Assembly: GCA_038226665.1 (NCBI GenBank)
Contig: JBBRQI010000001.1
Coordinates: 62,001-126,000, forward strand
Direction: 5' to 3'
Source of the DNA: SZAS-103 sp038226665
GTDB taxonomy: Bacteria > Pseudomonadota > Gammaproteobacteria > Xanthomonadales > Xanthomonadaceae
Length of the DNA: 64,000 bases
Part shown: piece by piece, positions 17,250-27,014 of the stretch
How the letters are laid out: the number at the start of each line of letters is the position of its first letter
How positions within the stretch are numbered: the stretch's first letter is position 1
Position numbers and translations under genes: made by a program
The notes under the pieces: model-generated
The model's database searches: none
What the model saw: the letters and a program-made list of their open reading frames with translations, nothing else
Told to the model about the DNA's origin: nothing

Positions 17250-17412
17250 CAGAGTGGCGTTGCGTCAGCACGAAAAAACGGTGTCCAGTCATTCATAACT
17301 GTACGTGCTGCCAGCTGGATCCCGCACCCGACCAGCGGTTTCCACATTCCCGGTCCCACAGTTCTCGCCCCGCAAGAGGACATCTTAGCGCGGCGCGGCG
17401 ACACGGCACCGG
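17250..17412 (-). pseudogene. decayed 5' end of a LuxR/DUF4199-locus regulator gene, with promoter
   Basis: On the minus strand a short frame reads GMWKPLVGCGIQLAARTV, closely matching the regulator at 10782-11195 (GMWKRLVSYGALLAAGTL). The upstream DNA keeps the same block with TAAGAT at 17384-17389 and the same 35-base distance to the ATG at 17349. After about 30 codons similarity stops, and the second membrane helix and the HTH domain are missing. It looks like the remains of a duplicated or orthologous regulator gene replaced downstream by other sequence. Confidence 0.65.
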
Positions 17413-17782
17413 CGAGTGCCGACCACCAATTTGGACGGCGGCTTTAACGAAAAATAGCGGTTCAGCCCGCCCCTTTTCCAGGGAATTCGCTCATGCAATC
17501 CCACTCAAAGACAAGCAAACAAGACACTTAGGGGCATGTTTAACTATCGACAATATCGATCGTCTGCTGCACCGCCACATGACTTCCGACCTGATTCCAG
17601 TAGATTCTTCCAGGACTTCGGGGAAAAGCTCGCGAATCGCCTTGCCGTTTTGGAATCCATGACACTGGGGCAATTTGTCGCGGCGCGCGGCATGTCAATG
17701 GAAACCAGAATTGCCGCGTGTCTCTGCTTCGGAGATCGGTTGCTTCACCGCGAGCGGGATCATCCTTTCCATTCAGGAGGCC
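17413..17782. other. spacer upstream of the EXORDIUM-like gene
   Basis: About 370 bases. Short frames on both strands have no recognisable domain. The sequence is slightly less GC-rich than its surroundings. No terminator or repeat is clear. Confidence 0.35.
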
Positions 17783-18898
17783 ATGAACCGATTCAAATTG
17801 CTGGCAGCAGTTGTTGCAAGCGCCTGCACAATGGGTGCCATCGCGGCGCCGAGTGGCGCGATTCATTTCGTCTCACAGACATCCGAAGGAAGCCAGTTGC
17901 GCGCAGGCGACAGCCTGGTAGCAAACGGCGACGGCAAAGTGCGGTTGGTTCGCGATAGGCACGTCATAGCCACGTTGAACGATCCAGAAGACGTGGTCGG
18001 TCATCGCACTGACGCGCGCACGCCACTGTACATAACCGACGCGGAAGGCAACAGAGTGCGCGGCGACCTTGCGAGTTCCGTCGAGGAACTCTACGTCTCG
18101 CGGGATGCGCCGCAGATCATCATGCGCAATCGCAACGCGGCTGTTGCGAGTTCAGTGCAGGCGCACGGCGGCGGTGGCAGCGCCAACATGACGCTTCACG
18201 GCGGCAACGTACTGGTCACCAACAAGACGATGGCGATCTTATGGGGTTCCTGGGGCAACCCGGGCGACATCATCTCCGGCATCGACAGCTTGTTAGGTGG
18301 ATGGGGCGGCAGCGGCATGGCCGGTGATTCCACCGAGTACTACGGCACCACCAACGGCAACGTGACCAAGACGTCGACATACCTTGGTCATACAATCGAT
18401 TCGACTTCGCCACCCAGCAGGGCCCTGAGCACCTCAGGAGCCGTGTCCGAGGCATGCAAGATTACCGGCAACGCGCCCGATCCGAATGCCGTCTATTTCA
18501 TCTACACCTCGACCGGCGCGGGTCACGTGAGTTATTGCGCATGGCATAGCTGGGGCGCCTGCTCCAACGGCGCGCCGATCCAGGTCGCGTACATGCCGAA
18601 CATCACCGGCATCGCCGGGTGCGATCCGGTTAGCGATGTCACCAGCGAATCCGAAGGCTTGGCCGCGCTCGCAAATGTCACCACGCATGAATTGTCCGAA
18701 GCGATCACCGACCCGCGTGGTGCCGGCTGGTTCGATTCGGGCGGTGCCGAGAACGGCGACAAATGCGCATGGTCGTTCCACAATGACGTGTCGCTGGGCG
18801 GCAAGTTGTGGAAGATCCAGATGGAATGGTCCAACGCTGCCTACACGGCGGGCACTGGCTACGCGAACGGCAGTGGCCAGAAGGCTTGCCTGCAATAG
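17783..18898 (+). CDS. secreted EXORDIUM/PHI-1-like protein with HELxE motif
   Basis: A 371-residue protein with a signal peptide (MNRFKLLAAVVASACTMGAIAA) preceded by AGGAGG. After an N-terminal region of about 120 residues comes a Gly-rich segment (HGGNVLVTNKTMAILWGSW) and a module resembling plant phosphate-induced/EXORDIUM proteins and their bacterial relatives. The C-terminal part has TTHELSEAITDP, followed 22 residues later by ENGDKCAWS. HELxE plus a downstream acidic residue is reminiscent of a zinc metallopeptidase site but lacks the second His of HExxH. Multiple Cys suggest disulphides. It is likely extracellular, followed by a strong terminator. Catalytic activity is uncertain. Confidence 0.7.
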   Translation: MNRFKLLAAVVASACTMGAIAAPSGAIHFVSQTSEGSQLRAGDSLVANGDGKVRLVRDRHVIATLNDPEDVVGHRTDARTPLYITDAEGNRVRGDLASSVEELYVSRDAPQIIMRNRNAAVASSVQAHGGGGSANMTLHGGNVLVTNKTMAILWGSWGNPGDIISGIDSLLGGWGGSGMAGDSTEYYGTTNGNVTKTSTYLGHTIDSTSPPSRALSTSGAVSEACKITGNAPDPNAVYFIYTSTGAGHVSYCAWHSWGACSNGAPIQVAYMPNITGIAGCDPVSDVTSESEGLAALANVTTHELSEAITDPRGAGWFDSGGAENGDKCAWSFHNDVSLGGKLWKIQMEWSNAAYTAGTGYANGSGQKACLQ

Positions 18899-18945
18899 AT
18901 CACGGTAGTGCCACAGGCCGTTGCGAGCCCTCCAGCGAACGAACG

Positions 18946-18981
18946 AAAAAAACGCCTCGGGACTTCCCGGGGCGTTTTTTT
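18946..18981 (+). terminator. Rho-independent terminator, probably bidirectional
   Basis: AACGCCTCGGG pairs with CCCGGGGCGTT (11 bp with one G-U) around a four-base loop. An A-tract precedes it and a T-tract follows, so it can work from either side. Confidence 0.85.
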
Positions 18982-19161
18982 CGATGCAGCGCGCAGATGG
19001 TTCACGCAGATCGTCGATGACACGGATACAGGGTTATCGCTGATCCAGCTCGTGGTGGATCAATACAACGCATTGCGAAGCAAGCAGCATTTCGCCAGAA
19101 TTTAGGGCATGCGCCAAAGAAAAACGGGACGGAGGTAGTTAGGCCTTTCAATCTGCGCGTC

Positions 19162-19329
19162 TCACAACCGATAGCCCGTGCCGATGACCAGCGGCCGTTC
19201 CGGCCAACACGGGCACAGCATTTCAACGACTTCCATCAGTTCGATCCATGCGGTGATCGGGTCGCGCTGGGTTTGTGGCGCGTATGGCACGCCGCCCGCT
19301 ACTGCCAATGGGGCATGGTCGTTCTGCAT
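19162..19329 (-). CDS. small hypothetical protein downstream of the nucleotidyltransferase
   Basis: A 55-residue frame starting MQNDHAPLAVAGGVPYAP and ending ERPLVIGTGYRL. It begins eight bases after the nucleotidyltransferase stop; an earlier ATG at 19365 would overlap that gene by 29 bases. The Pro/Gly-rich opening and the ITAWIELMEVVEMLCPCWPERP helix look like a genuine small protein, and similar short proteins accompany such genes in xanthomonads as far as I recall. It may be the partner of the nucleotidyltransferase. No function is known. Confidence 0.5.
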   Translation of the reverse strand: MQNDHAPLAVAGGVPYAPQTQRDPITAWIELMEVVEMLCPCWPERPLVIGTGYRL

Positions 19330-19336
19330 CTCTAGC

Positions 19337-19864
19337 TTAGCGATCAAGGTCGGCAAGGAGTTCATCCAGCAAGGGTTCGCGCGCGAAGAATGCAAAGTAG
19401 CGCTGTACTTCCTGCATGTCGAGCGAGGATCGGTTGGCTTGCAGCAGCGCGCGGATGTCGTCGAGATCGCGATGGCGGGCTGCATCGTTGACGTAGCCTT
19501 GGAGCTTGAATGCGATCAATCCCTCCGCGCCGATCACTCGCAGACGTCCCATGTCGGTGTCGCGGACCTGCGCTTCGTCCAGCAACCGGCGCGCTTCGGG
19601 TCGATGCGCGTACAGCAGGTCGAGTCCTTCATCGCCACGCAGATAATTGGCGGCATCGGCGCTGCGGTGGATGCAGCGATAGCCCAAACCGAGCAGCAGA
19701 TCGTGCAGACAATCCGCATCGTCAGAATCCGCGAGAAAATCGACGTCACGCGTCGCCCGCACGACCTTGTGCGCGGCGAGCGCTAGTCCACCGATCAATA
19801 CGGGGCGGAGATGCTGGCCCTCAAAGGCGGCAAGAACTTCCCTGACCTGATCGACGAGGCGCAT
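19337..19864 (-). CDS. nucleotidyltransferase-fold protein (AbiEii/MNT-like)
   Basis: 175 residues. LIGGLALAAHKVVRATRDVDFLAD holds the GG...(R)xTxDxDF pattern of DNA polymerase beta-like nucleotidyltransferases, with the metal-binding Asp pair in the RDVDF turn. Later LRVIGAEGLIAFKLQGY and DARHRDLDDI-type segments (the AARHRDLDDIRALLQ helix) are typical of AbiEii/AbiGii-type and related toxins. The gene begins 10 bases after fumC and is probably transcribed with it. The small gene at 19162 follows. No AbiEi-type winged-helix antitoxin is adjacent, so a toxin role is only a possibility. Confidence 0.75.
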   Translation of the reverse strand: MRLVDQVREVLAAFEGQHLRPVLIGGLALAAHKVVRATRDVDFLADSDDADCLHDLLLGLGYRCIHRSADAANYLRGDEGLDLLYAHRPEARRLLDEAQVRDTDMGRLRVIGAEGLIAFKLQGYVNDAARHRDLDDIRALLQANRSSLDMQEVQRYFAFFAREPLLDELLADLDR

Positions 19865-19874
19865 TCGGGTTTCC

Positions 19875-21293
<1,419 letters not shown>

Positions 21294-21323
21294 GCGGGTT
21301 CCGTTGTTGAAGTAAGCCACCCG

Positions 21324-21329
21324 ATTATA
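21324..21329 (-). promoter_or_regulatory. -10 box of fumC
   Basis: A perfect TATAAT on the minus strand 31 bases upstream of the fumC ATG. No good -35 hexamer is visible at the usual distance. Confidence 0.55.
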
Positions 21330-21358
21330 TGCGCGCCGCGTTCGCGTCGCGGGGCAGG

Positions 21359-21364
21359 TAAAAT
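21359..21364 (+). promoter_or_regulatory. -10 box of purB
   Basis: TAAAAT lies 24 bases before the purB ATG and 30 bases from the fumC -10 box on the other strand, so the two promoters are back to back. The -35 region is weak. Confidence 0.5.
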
Positions 21365-21387
21365 GGCGCGTTCGCCCGGAGTCCCTG

Positions 21388-22752
21388 ATGACCGATCCCC
21401 TGCTCGCTCTGTCCCCCATCGATGGCCGCTATGCCGGCAAGGTCGATGCGTTGCGCCCGATCTTTTCCGAATACGGATTGATCAAGGCGCGCGTGCGCGT
21501 GGAACTCGAATGGCTGCTGGCACTGGCCGCCGAGCCTGGCATTGTCGAACTGAAACCATTCTCCGATGCGGCCACCGCGACGCTGCGGTCACTTGCGAGT
21601 AACTTCAGCGTGGATGACGCGTCGCGGGTGAAGGCGATCGAGCGCACGACCAACCACGACGTCAAGGCGGTCGAATACTTCATCAAGGAGCAATTGAAGG
21701 ACGACGCGGAGCTTGGCCCGGCGCTCGAGTTCGTCCACTTCGCGTGCACATCGGAAGACATCAACAACCTCAGCTATGCGCTGATGCTGTCCGAAGCGCG
21801 CGAAGCGGTGCTGCTGCCGGCGTTCGCAAAACTTGCCGACAGCCTGCGCGAGATTGCGCATGTACACGCCACGCTGCCGATGCTCTCGCGCACGCACGGG
21901 CAAACCGCTTCGCCGACGACGGTCGGCAAGGAATTCGCGAATGTTCTTGCGCGCATCGAGCGCCAGCAGAAGCAATTCGCGAACGTCGAATTACTCGGCA
22001 AGATCAACGGCGCGGTGGGCAACTACAACGCGCATGTCGTCGCCTACCCGGACGTGGACTGGCAGGCATTCGCGCAGCGCTTCGTCACATCGCTCGGACT
22101 GGTCTTCAATCCCTACACCACCCAGATCGAACCGCACGACTGCATCGCCGAGCTGTGCGACGTGCAGCGCCGCATCAGCACCATCGTGATCGACCTTTGC
22201 CGCGACATCTGGGGCTATATCTCGCTCAGCTACTTCAAGCAATCGGTGAAGGCCGGCGAAGTCGGCTCGTCGACGATGCCGCACAAGGTCAATCCGATCG
22301 ACTTCGAGAACGCCGAAGGCAACCTCGGTATCGCCAATGCCCTGCTCACCCACTTCGCCGAGAAGTTGCCGATCAGCCGCTTCCAGCGCGACCTCACCGA
22401 TTCCACCGTGCTGCGCGCACTCGGTACCGCGTTCGGCCACAGCCTCGTCGCGCTCGATGCCTTGCAGCGCGGCCTCGGCAAACTCACCGCGAATCCGGAA
22501 CGCATCGCGGCCGACCTCGATGCCGCATGGGAAGTGCTTGCCGAACCCGTGCAGACGGTGATGCGTCGTCATGGTTTGCCCGAACCGTATGAGCAACTCA
22601 AGGCGCTCACGCGCGGACAAGGCATGACCGAAGCCACGATGCGCGCGTTCATCGCATCGCTCGAATTGCCGGACGATGCGAAGCAGCGATTGCTTGCCTT
22701 GACTCCTGCGGCCTACATCGGCCTCGCCAGCAGGCTCGCCAGCGACATTTGA
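21388..22752 (+). CDS. purB: adenylosuccinate lyase
   Basis: 454 residues, full length. It catalyses two fumarate-releasing steps of purine synthesis (SAICAR to AICAR, and adenylosuccinate to AMP). The sequence starts LLALSPIDGRYAGKV, has TSEDINNLSYAL, SRTHGQTASPTTVGKEF and the superfamily signature GSSTMPHKVNPIDFENAEG with its catalytic Ser. GGAG lies before the ATG. It shares a 94-base divergent promoter region with fumC, an enzyme of the same superfamily that consumes the fumarate PurB releases. Confidence 0.98.
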   Translation: MTDPLLALSPIDGRYAGKVDALRPIFSEYGLIKARVRVELEWLLALAAEPGIVELKPFSDAATATLRSLASNFSVDDASRVKAIERTTNHDVKAVEYFIKEQLKDDAELGPALEFVHFACTSEDINNLSYALMLSEAREAVLLPAFAKLADSLREIAHVHATLPMLSRTHGQTASPTTVGKEFANVLARIERQQKQFANVELLGKINGAVGNYNAHVVAYPDVDWQAFAQRFVTSLGLVFNPYTTQIEPHDCIAELCDVQRRISTIVIDLCRDIWGYISLSYFKQSVKAGEVGSSTMPHKVNPIDFENAEGNLGIANALLTHFAEKLPISRFQRDLTDSTVLRALGTAFGHSLVALDALQRGLGKLTANPERIAADLDAAWEVLAEPVQTVMRRHGLPEPYEQLKALTRGQGMTEATMRAFIASLELPDDAKQRLLALTPAAYIGLASRLASDI

Positions 22753-22813
22753 CGCCGCTGCGCAAGGACACACCAATTCGAGTTTCGACAAGTCCGGCTT
22801 GAAACGTACCAGC

Positions 22814-23425
22814 TCAGCAAGACGCGTATTTCCAGTTCCGCTGTTTTCCTTCGGCCATCCATTCGACCGCCTTCGCGACGCGTTTCTGGCGGGTTTCCTC
22901 GCGCTTTGCCTCGGTGATCCAGTCGACGTATTCGCGCTTGCAGCTGGGGCTGAACGCATCGAAGGTCACCTTCGCCGCCTTGTTCTTCTTCAGCGCCGCA
23001 AGTAAATCGTCGGGCGCGGGCGGTGCTGGACGCGGCTTGTCTGGTTTTACACGCGCGGGATCCTTGACGCCCTCCGCGTTGAGCTTCATCGCCTGCTTGA
23101 TGTAGCCAGTCAGCACTTTCTTCGATGGCAAATCGGCCAGCTTCGTGATGCGCCCGAACTGCCCCATCGCCGACTCATTGCTCGCGCCTTCCCCGGGCAC
23201 GATCAGCCTGCCTTTCCAGAACCCGAATGTCGCGTGCTGCTTGAACGCCGCCATCCCGCACAAGATGCCGCCGGCGTATAGGAAGGTCGGCATCGACCAT
23301 TTCAGCGTTTCCTCGACATCCGGGCACGCCGCATGCACGACCTCGCGAAGGTGGGTCAGGATCGGCTGTGCAAAGTCTGGGGCTTTGGAAATATATGCAT
23401 CGATGCGTTGGTCTCGGGCAGCCAT
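22814..23425 (-). CDS. DUF1801/YdeI-OmpD-associated family protein
   Basis: A 203-residue two-part protein. Residues 1-115 are DUF1801 (YdhG-like): LREVVHAACPDVEETLKWSMPTFLYAGGILCGMAAFK and FGFWKGRLI. After a Pro/Lys linker, residues 135-203 form the 'YdeI/OmpD-associated' domain: FDAFSPSCKREYVDWITEAK, EETRQKRVAKAVEWMAEGK and NWKY. Such proteins are cytosolic and poorly characterised; they have been linked by name to bacteriocin protection. The ATG is chosen because the DUF1801 domain begins right after it. It is divergent from the CDF transporter gene. Confidence 0.9.
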   Translation of the reverse strand: MAARDQRIDAYISKAPDFAQPILTHLREVVHAACPDVEETLKWSMPTFLYAGGILCGMAAFKQHATFGFWKGRLIVPGEGASNESAMGQFGRITKLADLPSKKVLTGYIKQAMKLNAEGVKDPARVKPDKPRPAPPAPDDLLAALKKNKAAKVTFDAFSPSCKREYVDWITEAKREETRQKRVAKAVEWMAEGKQRNWKYASC

Positions 23426-23571
23426 GGCATGCTCCGCATTAAATGAGCGTTCTGTCGGTTCGATGCCGCCGAACCAGCCGACCGGCGCAACATAACGCGC
23501 CGGATTCAGTTGAACAACCACGGATCGAACAACTATCGTCCATGCGATGACGCGGTAATCTGCAGGAACCC

Positions 23572-24522
23572 ATGCGCGCAAAAGCCACCACTCGCAATGT
23601 CGTGTATGCCGCGCTGGCCGGCAATGTTGCGATTGCGGTGACCAAGTTCGTCGCCGCATGGTTCAGCGGCAGCTCGGCCATGCTCAGCGAGGGCGTGCAT
23701 TCGCTGGTCGACACCATCAATGAATTGCTGCTGCTGTATGGCCTGCATCGCGCGGGCAAGCACCCGGATCGCAATCATCCGCTTGGCTACGGACGCGAAC
23801 TTTATTTCTGGAGTTTCATCGTCGCGCTACTGGTGTTCGCGCTGGGGGCCGGGGTTTCGCTCTACGAAGGCATCGCGCACCTGTTGCGGCCCGTGCCGAT
23901 AGAACACGCGTTGATGAGTTACCTCGTGCTCGGCTTGTCGTTCGTGTTCGAGGGCGCTTCGTGGCGCATCGCGATGAACGAGTTCCGCGTTGCGAAAGGA
24001 GAGCTCGGCTATTTCGAGGCATTCCGGTGCAGCAAGGACCCGACCACGTTCACCGTGCTGTTCGAGGACACCGCCGCGCTGGTCGGATTGTTGATCGCAT
24101 TCTTCGGCATTCTCGGCGCGCAGTTGCTGCACGTGCCGCAGCTCGACGGCATCGCGTCGATCAGCATCGCGATCGTACTCGCGGTGTCGTCGATGTTCCT
24201 CGCGCGCGAAACCAAGGCGCTGCTGATCGGCGAATCCGCGCTCCCGCACGTGCGTGATTCGATCCTGGAAATTGCCGGGGCCGATCCCGCGATCCGCAAG
24301 GCCAACGGCGTGCTGACGGTGCAGATGGGTCCGGACCAGGTCGTCGCCGCATTGAGCGCGGAATTCGAGGATCGGCTGACCACGCCCGAGATCGAAACCT
24401 GCGTGAACCGCATCGAGGCCGCGATCAAGGCCGCACACCCGGAGATCACCACCTTGTTCGTGAAGCCGCAGACGCCGGAAACCTGGACAGCCAAGCGCAA
24501 TGCACTCGGAACCGACATCTAG
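23572..24522 (+). CDS. cation diffusion facilitator family transporter
   Basis: 316 residues with about six transmembrane helices. TM2 contains SSAMLSEGVHSLVDTINE, with the His43/Asp47 half of the metal site, and TM5 contains VLFEDTAALVGLLIAF, with the second acidic half (Glu-Asp). HPDRNHPLGYGRELYFWS between TM2 and TM3 is typical of the branch related to SLC30A9/ZnT9. The C-terminal 90 residues are the cytoplasmic alpha-beta domain. It should export Zn2+, Mn2+ or Fe2+ using the proton gradient. AGGA lies before the ATG. Confidence 0.93.
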   Translation: MRAKATTRNVVYAALAGNVAIAVTKFVAAWFSGSSAMLSEGVHSLVDTINELLLLYGLHRAGKHPDRNHPLGYGRELYFWSFIVALLVFALGAGVSLYEGIAHLLRPVPIEHALMSYLVLGLSFVFEGASWRIAMNEFRVAKGELGYFEAFRCSKDPTTFTVLFEDTAALVGLLIAFFGILGAQLLHVPQLDGIASISIAIVLAVSSMFLARETKALLIGESALPHVRDSILEIAGADPAIRKANGVLTVQMGPDQVVAALSAEFEDRLTTPEIETCVNRIEAAIKAAHPEITTLFVKPQTPETWTAKRNALGTDI

Positions 24523-24691
24523 CGTCCAGTGCCGGTCCGTTTTCCGATGTCCGAACACCACGGCGCTCCACGTTTCCAATGTTGCAGTCGGCATGAGATC
24601 GTATGCTTGCGACATGCGTCACCGCGAATCATCCATCGCCAGCTATCCTGATCCAGCCATGCAACACGATCACATCATGTACGGACACGCC

Positions 24692-26314
24692 ATGCCCACT
24701 ACCGACGACACGCGCAAGCGGCTGGAAACCCTCAATGCGATCGGGGTCGCGTTGTCGTCGGAGCACGATCTTGGACGCCTGCTCGAACGCATCCTCGATG
24801 CGGCGCGCGATTTCGCGCATGCCGATGGCGGCACCCTGTATCGCGTCGTGAACGGACAACTCGTGTTCGAGGTGCTGCGCAACGACACCTTAGGCCTGCG
24901 GATGGGCGGCAAGAGCGGCAAGCCGATCGATTTCGCGCCACTGCGGATGTATCTCGATGACGGCAGCGGCAACAACACACTGGTCGCGGTACACGCAGCG
25001 CTGACTGGCGAAACCGTCGACATCGCGGATGCATACACGGCCAGCGGTTACGACTTTTCCGGCACGCGCGCGTTCGACAGCAAGACCGGCTACCGCTCGC
25101 AATCGTTCCTGACCGTTCCGATGAAGGATCACAGCGGCGCGGTGATCGGCGTGCTGCAATTGATCAATGCAAAGAACGCCGACGGAACCGTGCGCGCGTT
25201 CTCGCAGGCGGACCAGCAACTCGTCGAATCGCTGGCATCGCAGGCCGCGATCGCATTGAACAATCGCCAGTTGATCGAGCAGCTGGAAAAGCTGTTCGAA
25301 GCGCTGATCAACCTGGTCAACACCGCCATCGACGAGAAGTCTCCATATACCGCTGGCCATTGTTCGCGCGTGCCGGTGCTCACGATGCTGCTTGCCGAGG
25401 CCGCGTCGCGCGCCACCACAGGCCCGCTCGCGGATTTCCGCATGACCGATGCCGACCGCTACGAACTCAAGATCGCCGGCTTGCTGCACGACTGCGGCAA
25501 GATCACCACGCCCGTGCATGTCGTCGACAAGGCAACCAAGCTCGAAACTCTTTTCGATCGCATCGCGCTGATCGACACGCGCATCGAAGTGTTTCTGCGC
25601 GATGCCGAGATTGCGCGCCTCAAGGGCGAGTTGTCCGACGAGGAACATGCGCAGCGCGTGCAGGATTTGATCGCAGACCGCGATCGCGTGCGCGTGTCCA
25701 ACATCGGCGGCGAATACATGGACGATGCCGCGATCAAGGCGATTGGTGCCTTGGGCGCACGCACATGGCGCACCCACGATGGCGTCGATCGCACGTTGCT
25801 GGATGCCGAGGAACTCGAGAACCTCACCATCCGCCGCGGCACGCTCAACAATGCCGAGCGCGACATCATCAACCGCCACATCAACGTCACCATCGACATG
25901 CTCGAAGCGCTGCCGTGGCCAGCACACCTCACGCGGGTGCCCGAATACGCGGGCGGCCACCACGAGCGCATGGATGGCAAGGGCTATCCGAAAGGCCTCA
26001 CCCGCGACCAGATGAGCATACCCGCGCGGGTGATGGGGATCGCCGACATCTTCGAGGCGCTGACCGCGCGCGACCGTCCGTACAAGCCCGCCAAGACGCT
26101 ATCGGAGTCACTGAACATCCTTGGGCGCATGAAACTCGACGGCCATGTCGACCCCGACCTGTTCGACATCTTTTTGCGCGAGCGCGTGTATCTGGACTAT
26201 GCGAAACGCTACCTTGATGCCGACAAGATCGATCGCATCGATTGGGCAAAGCTGCCGGGCATCGATCCTGAGCTTGCGGCCTGGATGATCGAGACGGAGC
26301 CGAAGCAGGGTTGA
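24692..26314 (+). CDS. GAF and HD-GYP domain protein, probable c-di-GMP phosphodiesterase
   Basis: 540 residues. A GAF domain (about 11-191) with FLTVPMKDHSGAVIGVLQLINAKN is followed by an HD-GYP domain. The HD dyad is in GLLHDCGKITTP (266-267), and HHERMDGKGYPKGL (423-436) supplies the GYP motif, so the metal and substrate residues look intact. About 115 residues, rich in charged helices (LIDTRIEVFLRDAEIARLKGE), lie between HD and the next conserved helix, longer than in canonical HD-GYP proteins. It should hydrolyse c-di-GMP under control of a ligand bound by GAF. Upstream in-frame starts at 24659 and 24677 are possible. Confidence 0.9.
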   Translation: MPTTDDTRKRLETLNAIGVALSSEHDLGRLLERILDAARDFAHADGGTLYRVVNGQLVFEVLRNDTLGLRMGGKSGKPIDFAPLRMYLDDGSGNNTLVAVHAALTGETVDIADAYTASGYDFSGTRAFDSKTGYRSQSFLTVPMKDHSGAVIGVLQLINAKNADGTVRAFSQADQQLVESLASQAAIALNNRQLIEQLEKLFEALINLVNTAIDEKSPYTAGHCSRVPVLTMLLAEAASRATTGPLADFRMTDADRYELKIAGLLHDCGKITTPVHVVDKATKLETLFDRIALIDTRIEVFLRDAEIARLKGELSDEEHAQRVQDLIADRDRVRVSNIGGEYMDDAAIKAIGALGARTWRTHDGVDRTLLDAEELENLTIRRGTLNNAERDIINRHINVTIDMLEALPWPAHLTRVPEYAGGHHERMDGKGYPKGLTRDQMSIPARVMGIADIFEALTARDRPYKPAKTLSESLNILGRMKLDGHVDPDLFDIFLRERVYLDYAKRYLDADKIDRIDWAKLPGIDPELAAWMIETEPKQG

Positions 26315-26335
26315 ATACAATTGTTCCGACTGAGC

Positions 26336-26890
26336 TCAAGCCTTCGCGTTGCGCTCGATCCACGTCGCAAATGTCTGCATGATCTTCTCGAGAAACTTGC
26401 CGGTGTCGGCGTTGTTCAACTTGCCGTCGGCTTCGAACAGCTTGTCGCCGTGGCCGATGTAGGCCTCAGGCTGCTGCATCGCGGGCATGTCGAGGAACAC
26501 CAGCGACTGGCGCAGGTGATGGTTCGCACCGAAGCCGCCGGTCGCACCGGGCGAAACACTGACAACCGCGCAGGGCTTTCCGCTCCACACACTGCGGCCA
26601 TACGGCCGCGAGCCGACATCGATCGCATTCTTCAGCACGCCCGGCACTGAACGGTTGTATTCGGGCGTCACGAAGAGCACCGCATCCAGCGGACGCACTG
26701 CTTCGCGGAACGCGACGGTCGCCGCACCGGGCGTTGCTTCGTCGTCCTGGTTGAACAAGGGAAGCCCACCGATTTCGATGAACTGGAACTCCAGCGCCGC
26801 GGGCGCGCGCTCTATCAACGCGTGCGCCATCTTCCGGTTGATCGAATCCTTGCGCAGGCTGCCGACAATTACCGCGACGTTTCTGGTCAT
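26336..26890 (-). CDS. NADPH-dependent FMN reductase
   Basis: 184 residues, flavodoxin-like fold. VAVIVGSLRKDSINRKMA is the FMN phosphate-binding loop, and FVTPEYNRSVPGVLKNAIDVGSR is the signature of the ChrR/EmrR NAD(P)H-dependent FMN reductase family, with the SVSPGATGGFGA loop downstream. Such enzymes reduce FMN, quinones, chromate or azo compounds in the cytosol. AGGAGA lies upstream of the ATG. It is convergent with the HD-GYP gene and starts 124 bases from the selO stop on the same strand. Confidence 0.93.
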   Translation of the reverse strand: MTRNVAVIVGSLRKDSINRKMAHALIERAPAALEFQFIEIGGLPLFNQDDEATPGAATVAFREAVRPLDAVLFVTPEYNRSVPGVLKNAIDVGSRPYGRSVWSGKPCAVVSVSPGATGGFGANHHLRQSLVFLDMPAMQQPEAYIGHGDKLFEADGKLNNADTGKFLEKIMQTFATWIERNAKA

Positions 26891-27014
26891 GCAAGTCTCT
26901 CCTTTGGAAAGGTCATCATGCCGGTATCGGCGCCGCACCGCGAGGATCACGGCTAACCGTGGCAGCGCCGTCACATTTCCTCGCGAGAACCGATCCACAG
27001 CCGCGTGATCCTCC

